Of a stretch of 18,759 bases of DNA, positions 1-6,003 are shown in pieces (the stretch's first letter is position 1; each line of letters opens with the position of its first letter). Made by a program: the position numbers and the translations under genes. The DNA comes from Synechococcaceae cyanobacterium. GTDB taxonomy: Bacteria > Cyanobacteriota > Cyanobacteriia > PCC-6307 > Cyanobiaceae. The DNA is taken from contig CANHGA010000007.1 in the NCBI GenBank assembly GCA_947460085.1, positions 1 to 18,759 on the forward strand. The letters are read 5' to 3'. Below the pieces are notes generated by a model, which was given only the letters and a program-made list of their open reading frames with translations, made no database searches and had not been told where the DNA came from.

Positions 1-777
1 AAGGCCCTTGAAACGTTGCGAAACCAGGAGGTCATTCCCCGCTACAGCCCCCTCTGGGTGGGAGCTCAAGATCTCTACCTCCGCAACCAAAGCCAGGTCA
101 AAGCCTTGGAGGGCCAACTGGCTGCCCTGGATGCATCCAGGGCGGAATTGGAGGGCCAGCGGCTCAGCCAAGCGGTGGTTGCCCCCCGTAGCGGACGGCT
201 CTTAAGCCTCTCGGTGGCCCCTGGCCAGGCCCTCATTCCGGGCCAACGGGTGGGCACCATTGGACCGGGACCCAACCCCCCGCGGGGTTTGCGCAAGGCC
301 GTGGCCCTATTTGGTGATGCCGATGCCACCAGGCTTCGCGTGGGCCAGCGCCTCCAGCTGGAGCCTTTGTTGCAAACCCGCGATCGCTATGGCGGCAGCG
401 CCCAGCGCTATGGGGTGGTGGAGGGCCGGATTGCCTCGATCACCCCTGCCAGCGCCGATGCATCGGAGGTGGGCCGCGTGGTGGGAGATCCCGATTTGGC
501 AGTGAGTTTGATCACCCGCAGCCGCCAAGCCGCCTTTGGCGAGGGCGGCGACCCCGTAGCCACCACTGGCGACAAAATCACAACCCCCGTGGTCATCGTG
601 ACCGTGGAATTAGAGCCTGCTTCGACGCCCAGTGGTTTGACCTGGAGCGGCGGGCCTGGACCAAACTTGGCCCTCGAGAATGGAACCCCGGCCAAGGCCC
701 AGGTCACCGTTGAGCGCCGCTCCCTGGTGAGGTTTGTGATGCCGTTGCTACGTTGGATTGGCGGAGCTGAACGATGA
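1..777 (+). CDS. HlyD-family membrane-fusion (secretion adaptor) protein, 5' end outside window
   Basis: Periplasmic adaptor that links an inner-membrane exporter to the outer membrane. The reading frame is open to base 1, so the gene starts upstream; the TTG at 16 is an internal codon. The 258 visible residues hold the end of an alpha-helical coiled coil (roughly residues 1-60), then a lipoyl/barrel segment with the family-typical motif APRSGRLLSLSVAPGQAL, then a beta-barrel region and a basic C-terminus (VERRSLVRFVMPLLRW). This end resembles, from memory, adaptors of NHLM-type bacteriocin exporters, which pair with ABC transporters. The stop overlaps the next gene's start (ATGA, 774-777), implying translational coupling. 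Its partner may be the FUSC protein two genes down or an ABC protein outside the window. Family call is firm; exported substrate unknown. Confidence 0.85.
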   Translation, partial: KALETLRNQEVIPRYSPLWVGAQDLYLRNQSQVKALEGQLAALDASRAELEGQRLSQAVVAPRSGRLLSLSVAPGQALIPGQRVGTIGPGPNPPRGLRKAVALFGDADATRLRVGQRLQLEPLLQTRDRYGGSAQRYGVVEGRIASITPASADASEVGRVVGDPDLAVSLITRSRQAAFGEGGDPVATTGDKITTPVVIVTVELEPASTPSGLTWSGGPGPNLALENGTPAKAQVTVERRSLVRFVMPLLRWIGGAER

Positions 778-968
778 AGAACAAGCCTTTGGCCCATCAA
801 CGGTCGCTTTGGTTTCGCCCCTGGCGCCAGCCAGCACCCTGGGCGGCCCTCGTACTCCTGGGCATCGCCAGCGTGAGCGCGCCACCGCGGATTTGGTTCT
901 GGGTGGCCTTGCTGGTTGTAGTTCTCCTGGTGGGCTGGATCCAAGCCCTAAAGCGGCCCGAGGCCTGA
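774..968 (+). CDS. 64-aa two-helix membrane protein between adaptor and FUSC genes (AaeX-like by position)
   Basis: Small inner-membrane protein. A basic, Trp-rich N-terminus (residues 1-22) is followed by two hydrophobic segments (about 22-36 and 39-59) separated by a short turn containing SAPPR. The ATG overlaps the adaptor's stop (ATGA at 774-777), and its own TGA overlaps the next ATG (TGATG, 966-970), so all three frames are stitched together. In E. coli the aromatic-acid exporter operon aaeXAB has a 67-aa two-helix protein (AaeX, DUF1656) beside its HlyD adaptor and FUSC pump. The size, topology and company match, but clear sequence identity to AaeX cannot be claimed by eye. The alternative of a TTG start at 758 in the next frame would cover this region with a non-hydrophobic, out-of-character sequence. 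Function as an exporter accessory subunit is inference. Confidence 0.7.
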   Translation: MKNKPLAHQRSLWFRPWRQPAPWAALVLLGIASVSAPPRIWFWVALLVVVLLVGWIQALKRPEA

Positions 969-2071
969 TGCTGCGCGCCGCGCTGGTGATTGGCTTGGCA
1001 GCGGCTTTCACCAGCGCAGCCGCCCTTGGACTCGGCCTTTCAGGGAGTGCCGTGGCCTTTGGGGCCGTGATTGCCGCCTTGGTGGTGCGTCCGGATTTCA
1101 GCCGCTGGCCAGCAGCCATCTACCCGGTGTTGCTGGGGATCGTCGCCATTGGACTGGCCATCGGCACCTGGGTTGCCCAGACCCTGGTGTCCGTTCCCCA
1201 GGTGTTTGTCTTTGGCTTGGTCGCTGCCTTCATGCAAGGGTTCACCTTGCTGCTGCCAGCAAAGCTGCGCTTACTGAATGGGGTGGTGGCAGTTGTTGGA
1301 ATTTTGCCGCTGCTGAGTTCGAACCCAAGTTGGAGCTCCGCATGGGACGAGCTCCTCGCCATCGCCCTCGGCCTGGCGATTGGCACGGCAGTGCAGATTC
1401 TTTTCACCCCGACTACCCCCAGCCCGATCCCTGAAAAAGGTCCGAAACCGCCCGAACCGGCTGTTGCGTTTAACCCCATGGCTGGCTTGCGCTCTCCGTT
1501 CTTCTGGCGCAAGTTGATCTGCGCCAGCCTTGCCCTCGCCATTGGCAAAGGATTGGGGGCTGTGGAGCCCAAGTACCTGTACTTCGGGGTGGTGTTATTG
1601 CTCAACGACAGCATTGGCGACACCCTCTTCAAAGTGCGTGATCGCATGGTTGGGGTCACCCTGGGGATCCTGATGCCCCTGCTGGTTTTCAACACCATGG
1701 GAGGCGGAAGCTTCTCCAATGGCTTGGTGATGGGAGGCACGGCGGCGCTCGCCATGGCCCTCAACCAAACGCCCCATCTGCGCACGGCTTTGGTTTCCAG
1801 CGGGGTGGCCTTCATTGGCTATGGCCCCCTCGTTGATTGGTATATCCCGAATCGATGGATTGATTATTCCCTGGGCTGCGCCCTCGCCGTATTGATAGCC
1901 ATTGTGATTTTTCCAAGCTCATCCCTCAAGCGATACAACGAGCTCAAAGCCCTACCCGATACAACGCCAGAGCAACTCTTAGAGCTTTTACCAGGAGCAA
2001 CAGAAGAGGCTCGACTCCTAGGCCTTCACCCCCCTACACAGGCGGGTAACAGTTTCCCTCGAAACAGTTGA
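968..2071 (+). CDS. FUSC-family membrane transporter (aromatic-acid / fusaric-acid exporter type)
   Basis: Integral membrane protein of 367 aa. The first half (about residues 1-145) is a run of hydrophobic helices; a Pro-rich cytoplasmic linker follows (about 150-175, PSPIPEKGPKPPEP); a second membrane block begins near the LRSPFFWRKL segment and ends with a short soluble tail. This two-block design is that of FUSC (AaeB-like) proteins, although it is much shorter than the roughly 650-aa E. coli AaeB and lacks the large soluble domain between blocks. The ATG at 968 is preferred to a TTG at 758 because the extra 70 residues of the longer form are non-hydrophobic and lie in the frame shadow of the 64-aa gene. 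A GAGG stretch just upstream could serve as ribosome binding site. The stop overlaps the candidate TTG start of the next gene. Confidence 0.8.
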   Translation: MLRAALVIGLAAAFTSAAALGLGLSGSAVAFGAVIAALVVRPDFSRWPAAIYPVLLGIVAIGLAIGTWVAQTLVSVPQVFVFGLVAAFMQGFTLLLPAKLRLLNGVVAVVGILPLLSSNPSWSSAWDELLAIALGLAIGTAVQILFTPTTPSPIPEKGPKPPEPAVAFNPMAGLRSPFFWRKLICASLALAIGKGLGAVEPKYLYFGVVLLLNDSIGDTLFKVRDRMVGVTLGILMPLLVFNTMGGGSFSNGLVMGGTAALAMALNQTPHLRTALVSSGVAFIGYGPLVDWYIPNRWIDYSLGCALAVLIAIVIFPSSSLKRYNELKALPDTTPEQLLELLPGATEEARLLGLHPPTQAGNSFPRNS

Positions 2072-2096
2072 GCTGGAAACAGATGAGCTGGAAACA
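2061..2096 (+). repeat. 15-nt tandem duplication at the channel gene start
   Basis: The unit GAAACAGTTGAGCTG (2061-2075) is followed at once by GAAACAGATGAGCTG (2076-2090) and by six bases of a third copy (2091-2096). The copies differ at one base, which turns TTGA in copy 1 into ATGA in copy 2. Copy 1 carries the FUSC stop codon and a possible TTG start for the next gene; copy 2 carries its ATG start. The unit is a multiple of three, so it repeats MSWKQ in frame. Confidence 0.85.
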
Positions 2097-2625
2097 ACTC
2101 CGGTGGCCCCTGTTGGCGGGCACCTTTGCAGCGGGAATCGCCTCAGGCAGCGATCGGGCAACACCCCAACTGTCGAGTTGCCCAGAGATCGGCACGGTTG
2201 TTGGGATTGTTTTGGGGATGCTCGTTGCCACAACGGCCATTCACGCCCTGGTGACATCCGTGCAGGCAGAGCTGACCCACTCGGGACAACTCAGTACCTG
2301 GTGCGCAACCAGCAGTGGGCGGCGCTTTTTGGTCATAGCCCTTGGGGCACTGCTTACGGCAGCAACATTGTTGCTGGAAATCATCCTATGGGCCTGGGTC
2401 TATCGCCACGTCGGCGCCATTGATGGCTTGGAAGCAAGCCTCTATTTCTCAGGAATTACCTTCACCACTGTCGGCTATGGAGACATCACGCTGCTCAAGT
2501 GCTGGCGGCTGCTGAGCGTTGGAGAGGCCGTCAACGGTGTGCTGATGGCCGGCTGGAGCACGGCACAACTCATCTTTATTGTTCAGCGGGTGATGGCCTT
2601 GCGGATACGCTCAGAAGAGCACTGA
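2083..2625 (+). CDS. Two-TM-type potassium channel-like protein
   Basis: Ion-channel-domain protein of 180 aa. It shows the K+ selectivity filter TVGYGD at residues 129-134, in the context YFSGITFTTVGYGDI. Around it are a helix at about 36-58, a helix at about 82-105, the pore loop, and a last helix at about 142-168. It has no voltage-sensor segment and no RCK/TrkA-N nucleotide-binding domain, so gating is unexplained. The ATG at 2083 is chosen; a TTG at 2068, overlapping the FUSC stop (TTGA), would add MSWKQ through the tandem repeat described separately. Either start places the gene directly after FUSC, so co-transcription is likely. A K+-selective pore next to an efflux system could balance charge, but that is inference. 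Confidence 0.8.
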   Translation: MSWKQLRWPLLAGTFAAGIASGSDRATPQLSSCPEIGTVVGIVLGMLVATTAIHALVTSVQAELTHSGQLSTWCATSSGRRFLVIALGALLTAATLLLEIILWAWVYRHVGAIDGLEASLYFSGITFTTVGYGDITLLKCWRLLSVGEAVNGVLMAGWSTAQLIFIVQRVMALRIRSEEH

Positions 2626-2678
2626 TTGCTTAGCCAATCCACCACTTAAACCAATTCTCTATTTAAAGCGATTACAAC

Positions 2679-3281
2679 TTAAGTCGCCCGTAAGTTTTCG
2701 ATTGCCAATTCCAACTGGGCCAGTCTTTGCTCGGGCGGGCCTACAAGTTCGATCAATCGAGGGCCATCCGGATTTGGGAACAAACCAAAGCGACCATCAC
2801 GATAAATCTGCTTAAACAGTGCATCCACATCATCCCGATAGGCATGGTCCACTGGCCGAATGCCGTCGTCCTCCATGGCCACAGGCCACTGCTCAGACCT
2901 GGGAACGAAGGCCAGAATATCGAGACGATCGAGAGACTCCCGGACAGCCGGCACCATCGAATCCACAAAGCAGTCATCGATATCCGATAGCCCCTGGGCA
3001 GCCGTATACATTGAGTAGGCGAGATAATCGACCGGCGCCCGATCAAAAATGACATTGTCCGTGGCTAGGCAATAGCGCTGAACCCGGCCAATATTGTAAA
3101 AAAGCTGGATGCCATTCTGCAGCCTGGTTGAGGCTTCTCGAAAATCGATGGTGTAGGGGCCATAAAGGCCTAGGGCTCGATAGGGCTCTTCTTCCCGTCG
3201 GTAGCTGGGGTGCCTGTCCACCCACTGGTTGACAACCGTTGATTTACCGAGGGAATGGGATCCCGTGATCGCAATGCGCAT
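2679..3281 (-). CDS. P-loop NTPase / nucleoside-kinase-like protein (AAA_28-type)
   Basis: Protein of 200 aa with a textbook Walker A at its N-terminus (G7-SHSLGKST, K13) and a mid-protein FDRAPVDYLAY segment (D80, R81) of the kind found in deoxynucleoside and nicotinamide-riboside kinases (NadR C-terminal domain, AAA_28). No membrane segment. The family is best read as an ATP-dependent small-molecule kinase or NTPase; the substrate cannot be told from sequence. The ATG at 3281 begins MRIAITGSHS, so the P-loop sits where expected. It lies 26 bases downstream of the J-domain gene on the same strand and converges with the channel gene across 53 bases of AT-rich DNA (2626-2678), which includes the 8-base palindrome ACTTAAGT over the TAA stop but no convincing terminator hairpin. 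Confidence 0.75.
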   Translation of the reverse strand: MRIAITGSHSLGKSTVVNQWVDRHPSYRREEEPYRALGLYGPYTIDFREASTRLQNGIQLFYNIGRVQRYCLATDNVIFDRAPVDYLAYSMYTAAQGLSDIDDCFVDSMVPAVRESLDRLDILAFVPRSEQWPVAMEDDGIRPVDHAYRDDVDALFKQIYRDGRFGLFPNPDGPRLIELVGPPEQRLAQLELAIENLRAT

Positions 3282-3307
3282 GGGGTTTCCGGCTCCGGGG
3301 CTTGCGG

Positions 3308-3691
3308 TTACTTGCCGGCCACGCCCCGGCCCAGCAAGAGATCGCGAGCCCCGTTCACAAGCTGCATGGTGTCGTGCTCACCGCCCCGATCAGGGTGGTG
3401 CTCGCCAGCGGCAGTTTTCCAAGCCCGGGTCACATCAACCTCCTTGATCCGGCCCGAGAGGGGCAGGTGCAAACGCTGCCTCGCCACGATCGCATCGAGA
3501 TCCGGGTGCTTGCCCAAGGGGCCCCAATCGGCCTTACTCAAAGCCGGCGCACGCTTTTTGCCGCCCTTGCGCTTAGCACCGCGAGCCGCACTACCGCCAC
3601 CGAATCCATTGCGAACCTCAGGGGTCTTCGCCTTGGGCTGAGGCCCTTCCTCCTCTGCCTTCCTGGTGACTACTAGGGCCATGGGCCGCAT
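3308..3691 (-). CDS. Small J-domain (DnaJ-like, type III) protein with a basic N-terminal tail
   Basis: The C-terminal half is a J domain: a helix of the form EVDVTRAWKTAAGEHH runs into the invariant HPD (residues 99-101), then RGG and a third helix MQLVNGARDLLL. HPD is the motif that stimulates the ATPase of DnaK-type chaperones, so this is probably an Hsp70 co-chaperone with a specialised client or location. Residues about 20-52 are Gly/Ala/Lys/Arg-rich and probably disordered, with possible nucleic-acid or surface binding. There is no Gly/Phe region or zinc finger. The start is uncertain: ATG at 3691 (used here, 127 aa), ATG at 3682, or TTG at 3709; none has a clear ribosome binding site. 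It is followed 26 bases later by the P-loop NTPase gene, suggesting a two-gene unit. Confidence 0.7.
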   Translation of the reverse strand: MRPMALVVTRKAEEEGPQPKAKTPEVRNGFGGGSAARGAKRKGGKKRAPALSKADWGPLGKHPDLDAIVARQRLHLPLSGRIKEVDVTRAWKTAAGEHHPDRGGEHDTMQLVNGARDLLLGRGVAGK

Positions 3692-3822
3692 GCGCAAATC
3701 TTGGAACAATCTGAAGGATCACCCATGGTTTCTGCAGCCTCCTTCAATACCCATCCTACGGATCAGGACCCGCTTGCCAGCCAGCAACGGTGACCTTCAA
3801 TGGGCCCACAGCACCACCCTTC

Positions 3823-5220
3823 ATGGCCCTGAACGAGCGCTCCGATCACCTTGGCCTCAACACGTTTACGGAGGGGAAGCTGGTGGCCGCAAACCTGCCC
3901 ACCCAGGTGCCCCGTAACCGCCTAGGCGACAGTGGGCTGGAAGCCAACCTGGCTTACCAAATCATTCACGATCACTTGATGCTCGACGGCAACGCCAGGT
4001 TGAACCTGGCCACGTTCGTGGGCACCTGGATGGAGCCCGAGGCGCGCCGCCTGATGGAGGAGTGCGCCGATAAGAACATGATCGATAAGGATGAATATCC
4101 CCAAACCGCCGAGCTCGAGGAGCGCTGTTTACGCATCCTTGCGGAGCTCTGGCATGCCGAAGACCCCGCCAAGGCCATCGGCACCTCAACCACCGGATCG
4201 AGCGAAGGCTGCATGCTCGGGGGGATGGTGCTCAAGTGGCACTGGCGTCAGAAGCGCCAGGCCGCTGGCCTCGACGATCGCCGCCCAAATTTGGTGATGG
4301 GTACCAACACCCAAATTTGCTGGGACAAATTCTGCGCTTACTTTGATGTGGAACCTCGCATGGTTCCGATTACACCCACGCGCCTGCATCTCACCGGGGA
4401 AGAAGCCGTAGCCCAATGCGATGAAAATACAATTGGGGTGGTGGGCATCCTTGGCAGCACCTTTGATGGCAGCTATGAGCCCATCGCCGGCATCCAAGGC
4501 TGCCTCGACGAGCTGCAGGACCGCACAGGATTGGATATCCCGATTCATGTGGATGCCGCCTCAGGGGGATTCGTGGCACCCTTCAATTCCCCCGACCTGC
4601 CCTGGGACTTCCGCCTACCTCGCGTGAAGTCGATTAACACCAGCGGCCACAAATATGGCGGGGTCTTACCAGGGGTGGGCTGGGTTCTATGGCGCGAGCA
4701 ATCGGCCCTGCCGGAAGAGCTGCGTTTCAATGTGAATTATCTCGGCGGCGAGATGCCAACCATTGGCATGAACTTTTCGCGACCAGGCGCCCAGGTGGTG
4801 GGCCAATACTTCAACTTTCTCCACCTCGGCAGATCCGGCTACGCCCACCGCATGGCGACCCTCGAAGCCATCGCCTGCTGCGTGGCTGATGGCATCGCCG
4901 CGATGCCCCAATTCCGGTTGGTCAGCCACCCCATGGGCCAGCTGCCTGTGTTTGCTGTGGAGCTCGATCAGGCCGTCACCGATTGGACGGTCTTCCAGCT
5001 CTCCGACAAGCTTCGCGAACGGGGCTGGCTGATTCCCGCCTACACCATGCCTGCCGATTGCGAGCAGATGGCGGTGCTGCGATTTGTGATCCGGGCAGGA
5101 TTTAGCCGGGACATGGCCGAACAACTACTCCTAGACATTCAGCGTTCCGTGCAGTGGTTTGAGAGCCTCTCCGGCCCCATGCCCCAGCCCCAGACTCCCG
5201 AGCAGCATTTCCACCACTAG
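3823..5220 (+). CDS. gadB: Glutamate decarboxylase (PLP-dependent)
   Basis: Converts L-glutamate to GABA and CO2, consuming a proton; in cyanobacteria it can feed the GABA shunt that helps complete the TCA cycle. The protein is collinear with E. coli GadA/GadB: AYQIIHDHLMLDGNARLNLATF, DKNMIDKDEYPQTAE, GTSTTGSSEGCMLGG, IHVDAASGGFVAPF and the PLP-lysine motif SGHKYG. With the ATG at 3823 the protein is 465 aa and the catalytic lysine is residue 277, against 466 aa and Lys276 in E. coli, which supports this start. A GTG at 3790 would add 11 residues; neither start has a clear ribosome binding site. The C-terminus ends in FHH, so histidines sit where E. coli GadB has its pH-sensing His465. A MarC-family gene follows after 35 bases; no glutamate/GABA antiporter is visible. 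Confidence 0.95.
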   Translation: MALNERSDHLGLNTFTEGKLVAANLPTQVPRNRLGDSGLEANLAYQIIHDHLMLDGNARLNLATFVGTWMEPEARRLMEECADKNMIDKDEYPQTAELEERCLRILAELWHAEDPAKAIGTSTTGSSEGCMLGGMVLKWHWRQKRQAAGLDDRRPNLVMGTNTQICWDKFCAYFDVEPRMVPITPTRLHLTGEEAVAQCDENTIGVVGILGSTFDGSYEPIAGIQGCLDELQDRTGLDIPIHVDAASGGFVAPFNSPDLPWDFRLPRVKSINTSGHKYGGVLPGVGWVLWREQSALPEELRFNVNYLGGEMPTIGMNFSRPGAQVVGQYFNFLHLGRSGYAHRMATLEAIACCVADGIAAMPQFRLVSHPMGQLPVFAVELDQAVTDWTVFQLSDKLRERGWLIPAYTMPADCEQMAVLRFVIRAGFSRDMAEQLLLDIQRSVQWFESLSGPMPQPQTPEQHFHH

Positions 5221-5255
5221 ACCTCACTTCGCATCCAACACCCCCAAACCCACCC

Positions 5256-5918
5256 TTGGCATCCCTCATTGAACAAAGCACTTTTCAGCATTTCCTGATT
5301 GGTTTGCTGGCCATCGGCAACAACATCTCGGCCATCGGTGCCTTCCTGATTCAAACCAGAGGCCTACCCCGTAGCCAGATTCAGCGCATGATTGCGATCA
5401 CCTGCACAGCAAGCTTGCTGATGCTGTTGTTGTTTATGCAGTTCGGCACAGCCGTTCTGGGTTTCTTTGGCATATCGATCAGTTCCTTTCAAATTGCGGG
5501 CGGAATCCTGCTCGGGGGCGTGGGCCTAGACATGATGAATGCTCGCCTATCCAATGACGTAGACATCAAGGCGGTCGATTCAAGCCTTGTTGATCGGCAA
5601 AGCCTTGACAAAGCCCATCTCTATGCCTCGGCTGTGGTGCCGATTGCGGTCCCACTCACCGTTGGTGCTGGCACCTTCTCCGCGGTCATTCTTTTTGCTG
5701 ATTTAGGCGCTCGCACGGGCTCCCAGTCCAGTCTTTTTTGTGCAATTTTGGCCCTGGTGGGCCTGAACTACCTCATCTTTCAGTTCAGCTCGCGCATCGT
5801 GAAGTTTGTCGGCGAAGTGGGCCTCAGCGTGTTCACCAAGATCATGGGTTTATTCACCCTTGCCATCGGAGTAGAGTTCATTGTACGCGGCCTGAAAACT
5901 ATTTACAGACACCTCTAG
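5256..5918 (+). CDS. MarC-family (UPF0056) integral membrane protein, divergent
   Basis: Protein of 220 aa with about six membrane helices. Recognised by its layout and by segments such as FGISISSFQIAGGILLGGVGL (residues 71-91), the VVPIAVPLTVGAGT stretch (127-140) and the C-terminal VFTKIMGLFTLAIGVEFIVRG, all collinear with E. coli MarC. The biochemical role of MarC proteins is unknown; the old link to multiple antibiotic resistance was withdrawn. Two hallmark prolines are missing: the N-terminal NP motif reads NN (residues 22-23) and the GPG turn reads GAG (137-139). The start is TTG at 5256, the only one that gives the full first helix; no ribosome binding site is seen. It lies 35 bases after gadB and may be co-transcribed. 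The 85 bases after it (5919-6003), up to the convergent glucosidase gene, hold nothing recognisable. Confidence 0.8.
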   Translation: MASLIEQSTFQHFLIGLLAIGNNISAIGAFLIQTRGLPRSQIQRMIAITCTASLLMLLLFMQFGTAVLGFFGISISSFQIAGGILLGGVGLDMMNARLSNDVDIKAVDSSLVDRQSLDKAHLYASAVVPIAVPLTVGAGTFSAVILFADLGARTGSQSSLFCAILALVGLNYLIFQFSSRIVKFVGEVGLSVFTKIMGLFTLAIGVEFIVRGLKTIYRHL

Positions 5919-6003
5919 CAATAGACACATACATCCAGCGATTAACAGCCACCCCTGGCAATTATGTAAACATTAAACACCAGTTCGCCCAATGGCCATT
6001 TGA

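Noticed and set aside
408..944. Long antisense frame opposite HlyD and the 64-aa gene
   Set aside because: Pro/Arg-rich composition typical of GC-rich shadow frames; the plus-strand genes have clear domains.
1120..1815. 231-aa antisense frame in the FUSC gene
   Set aside because: Shadow of a membrane-protein coding strand; no recognisable motif and no start signal.
758..2071. 437-aa form of the FUSC protein starting at TTG 758
   Set aside because: The additional N-terminal 70 residues are non-hydrophobic and out of character, and lie in the shadow of the well-formed 64-aa membrane protein; ATG 968 with the TGATG overlap is better.
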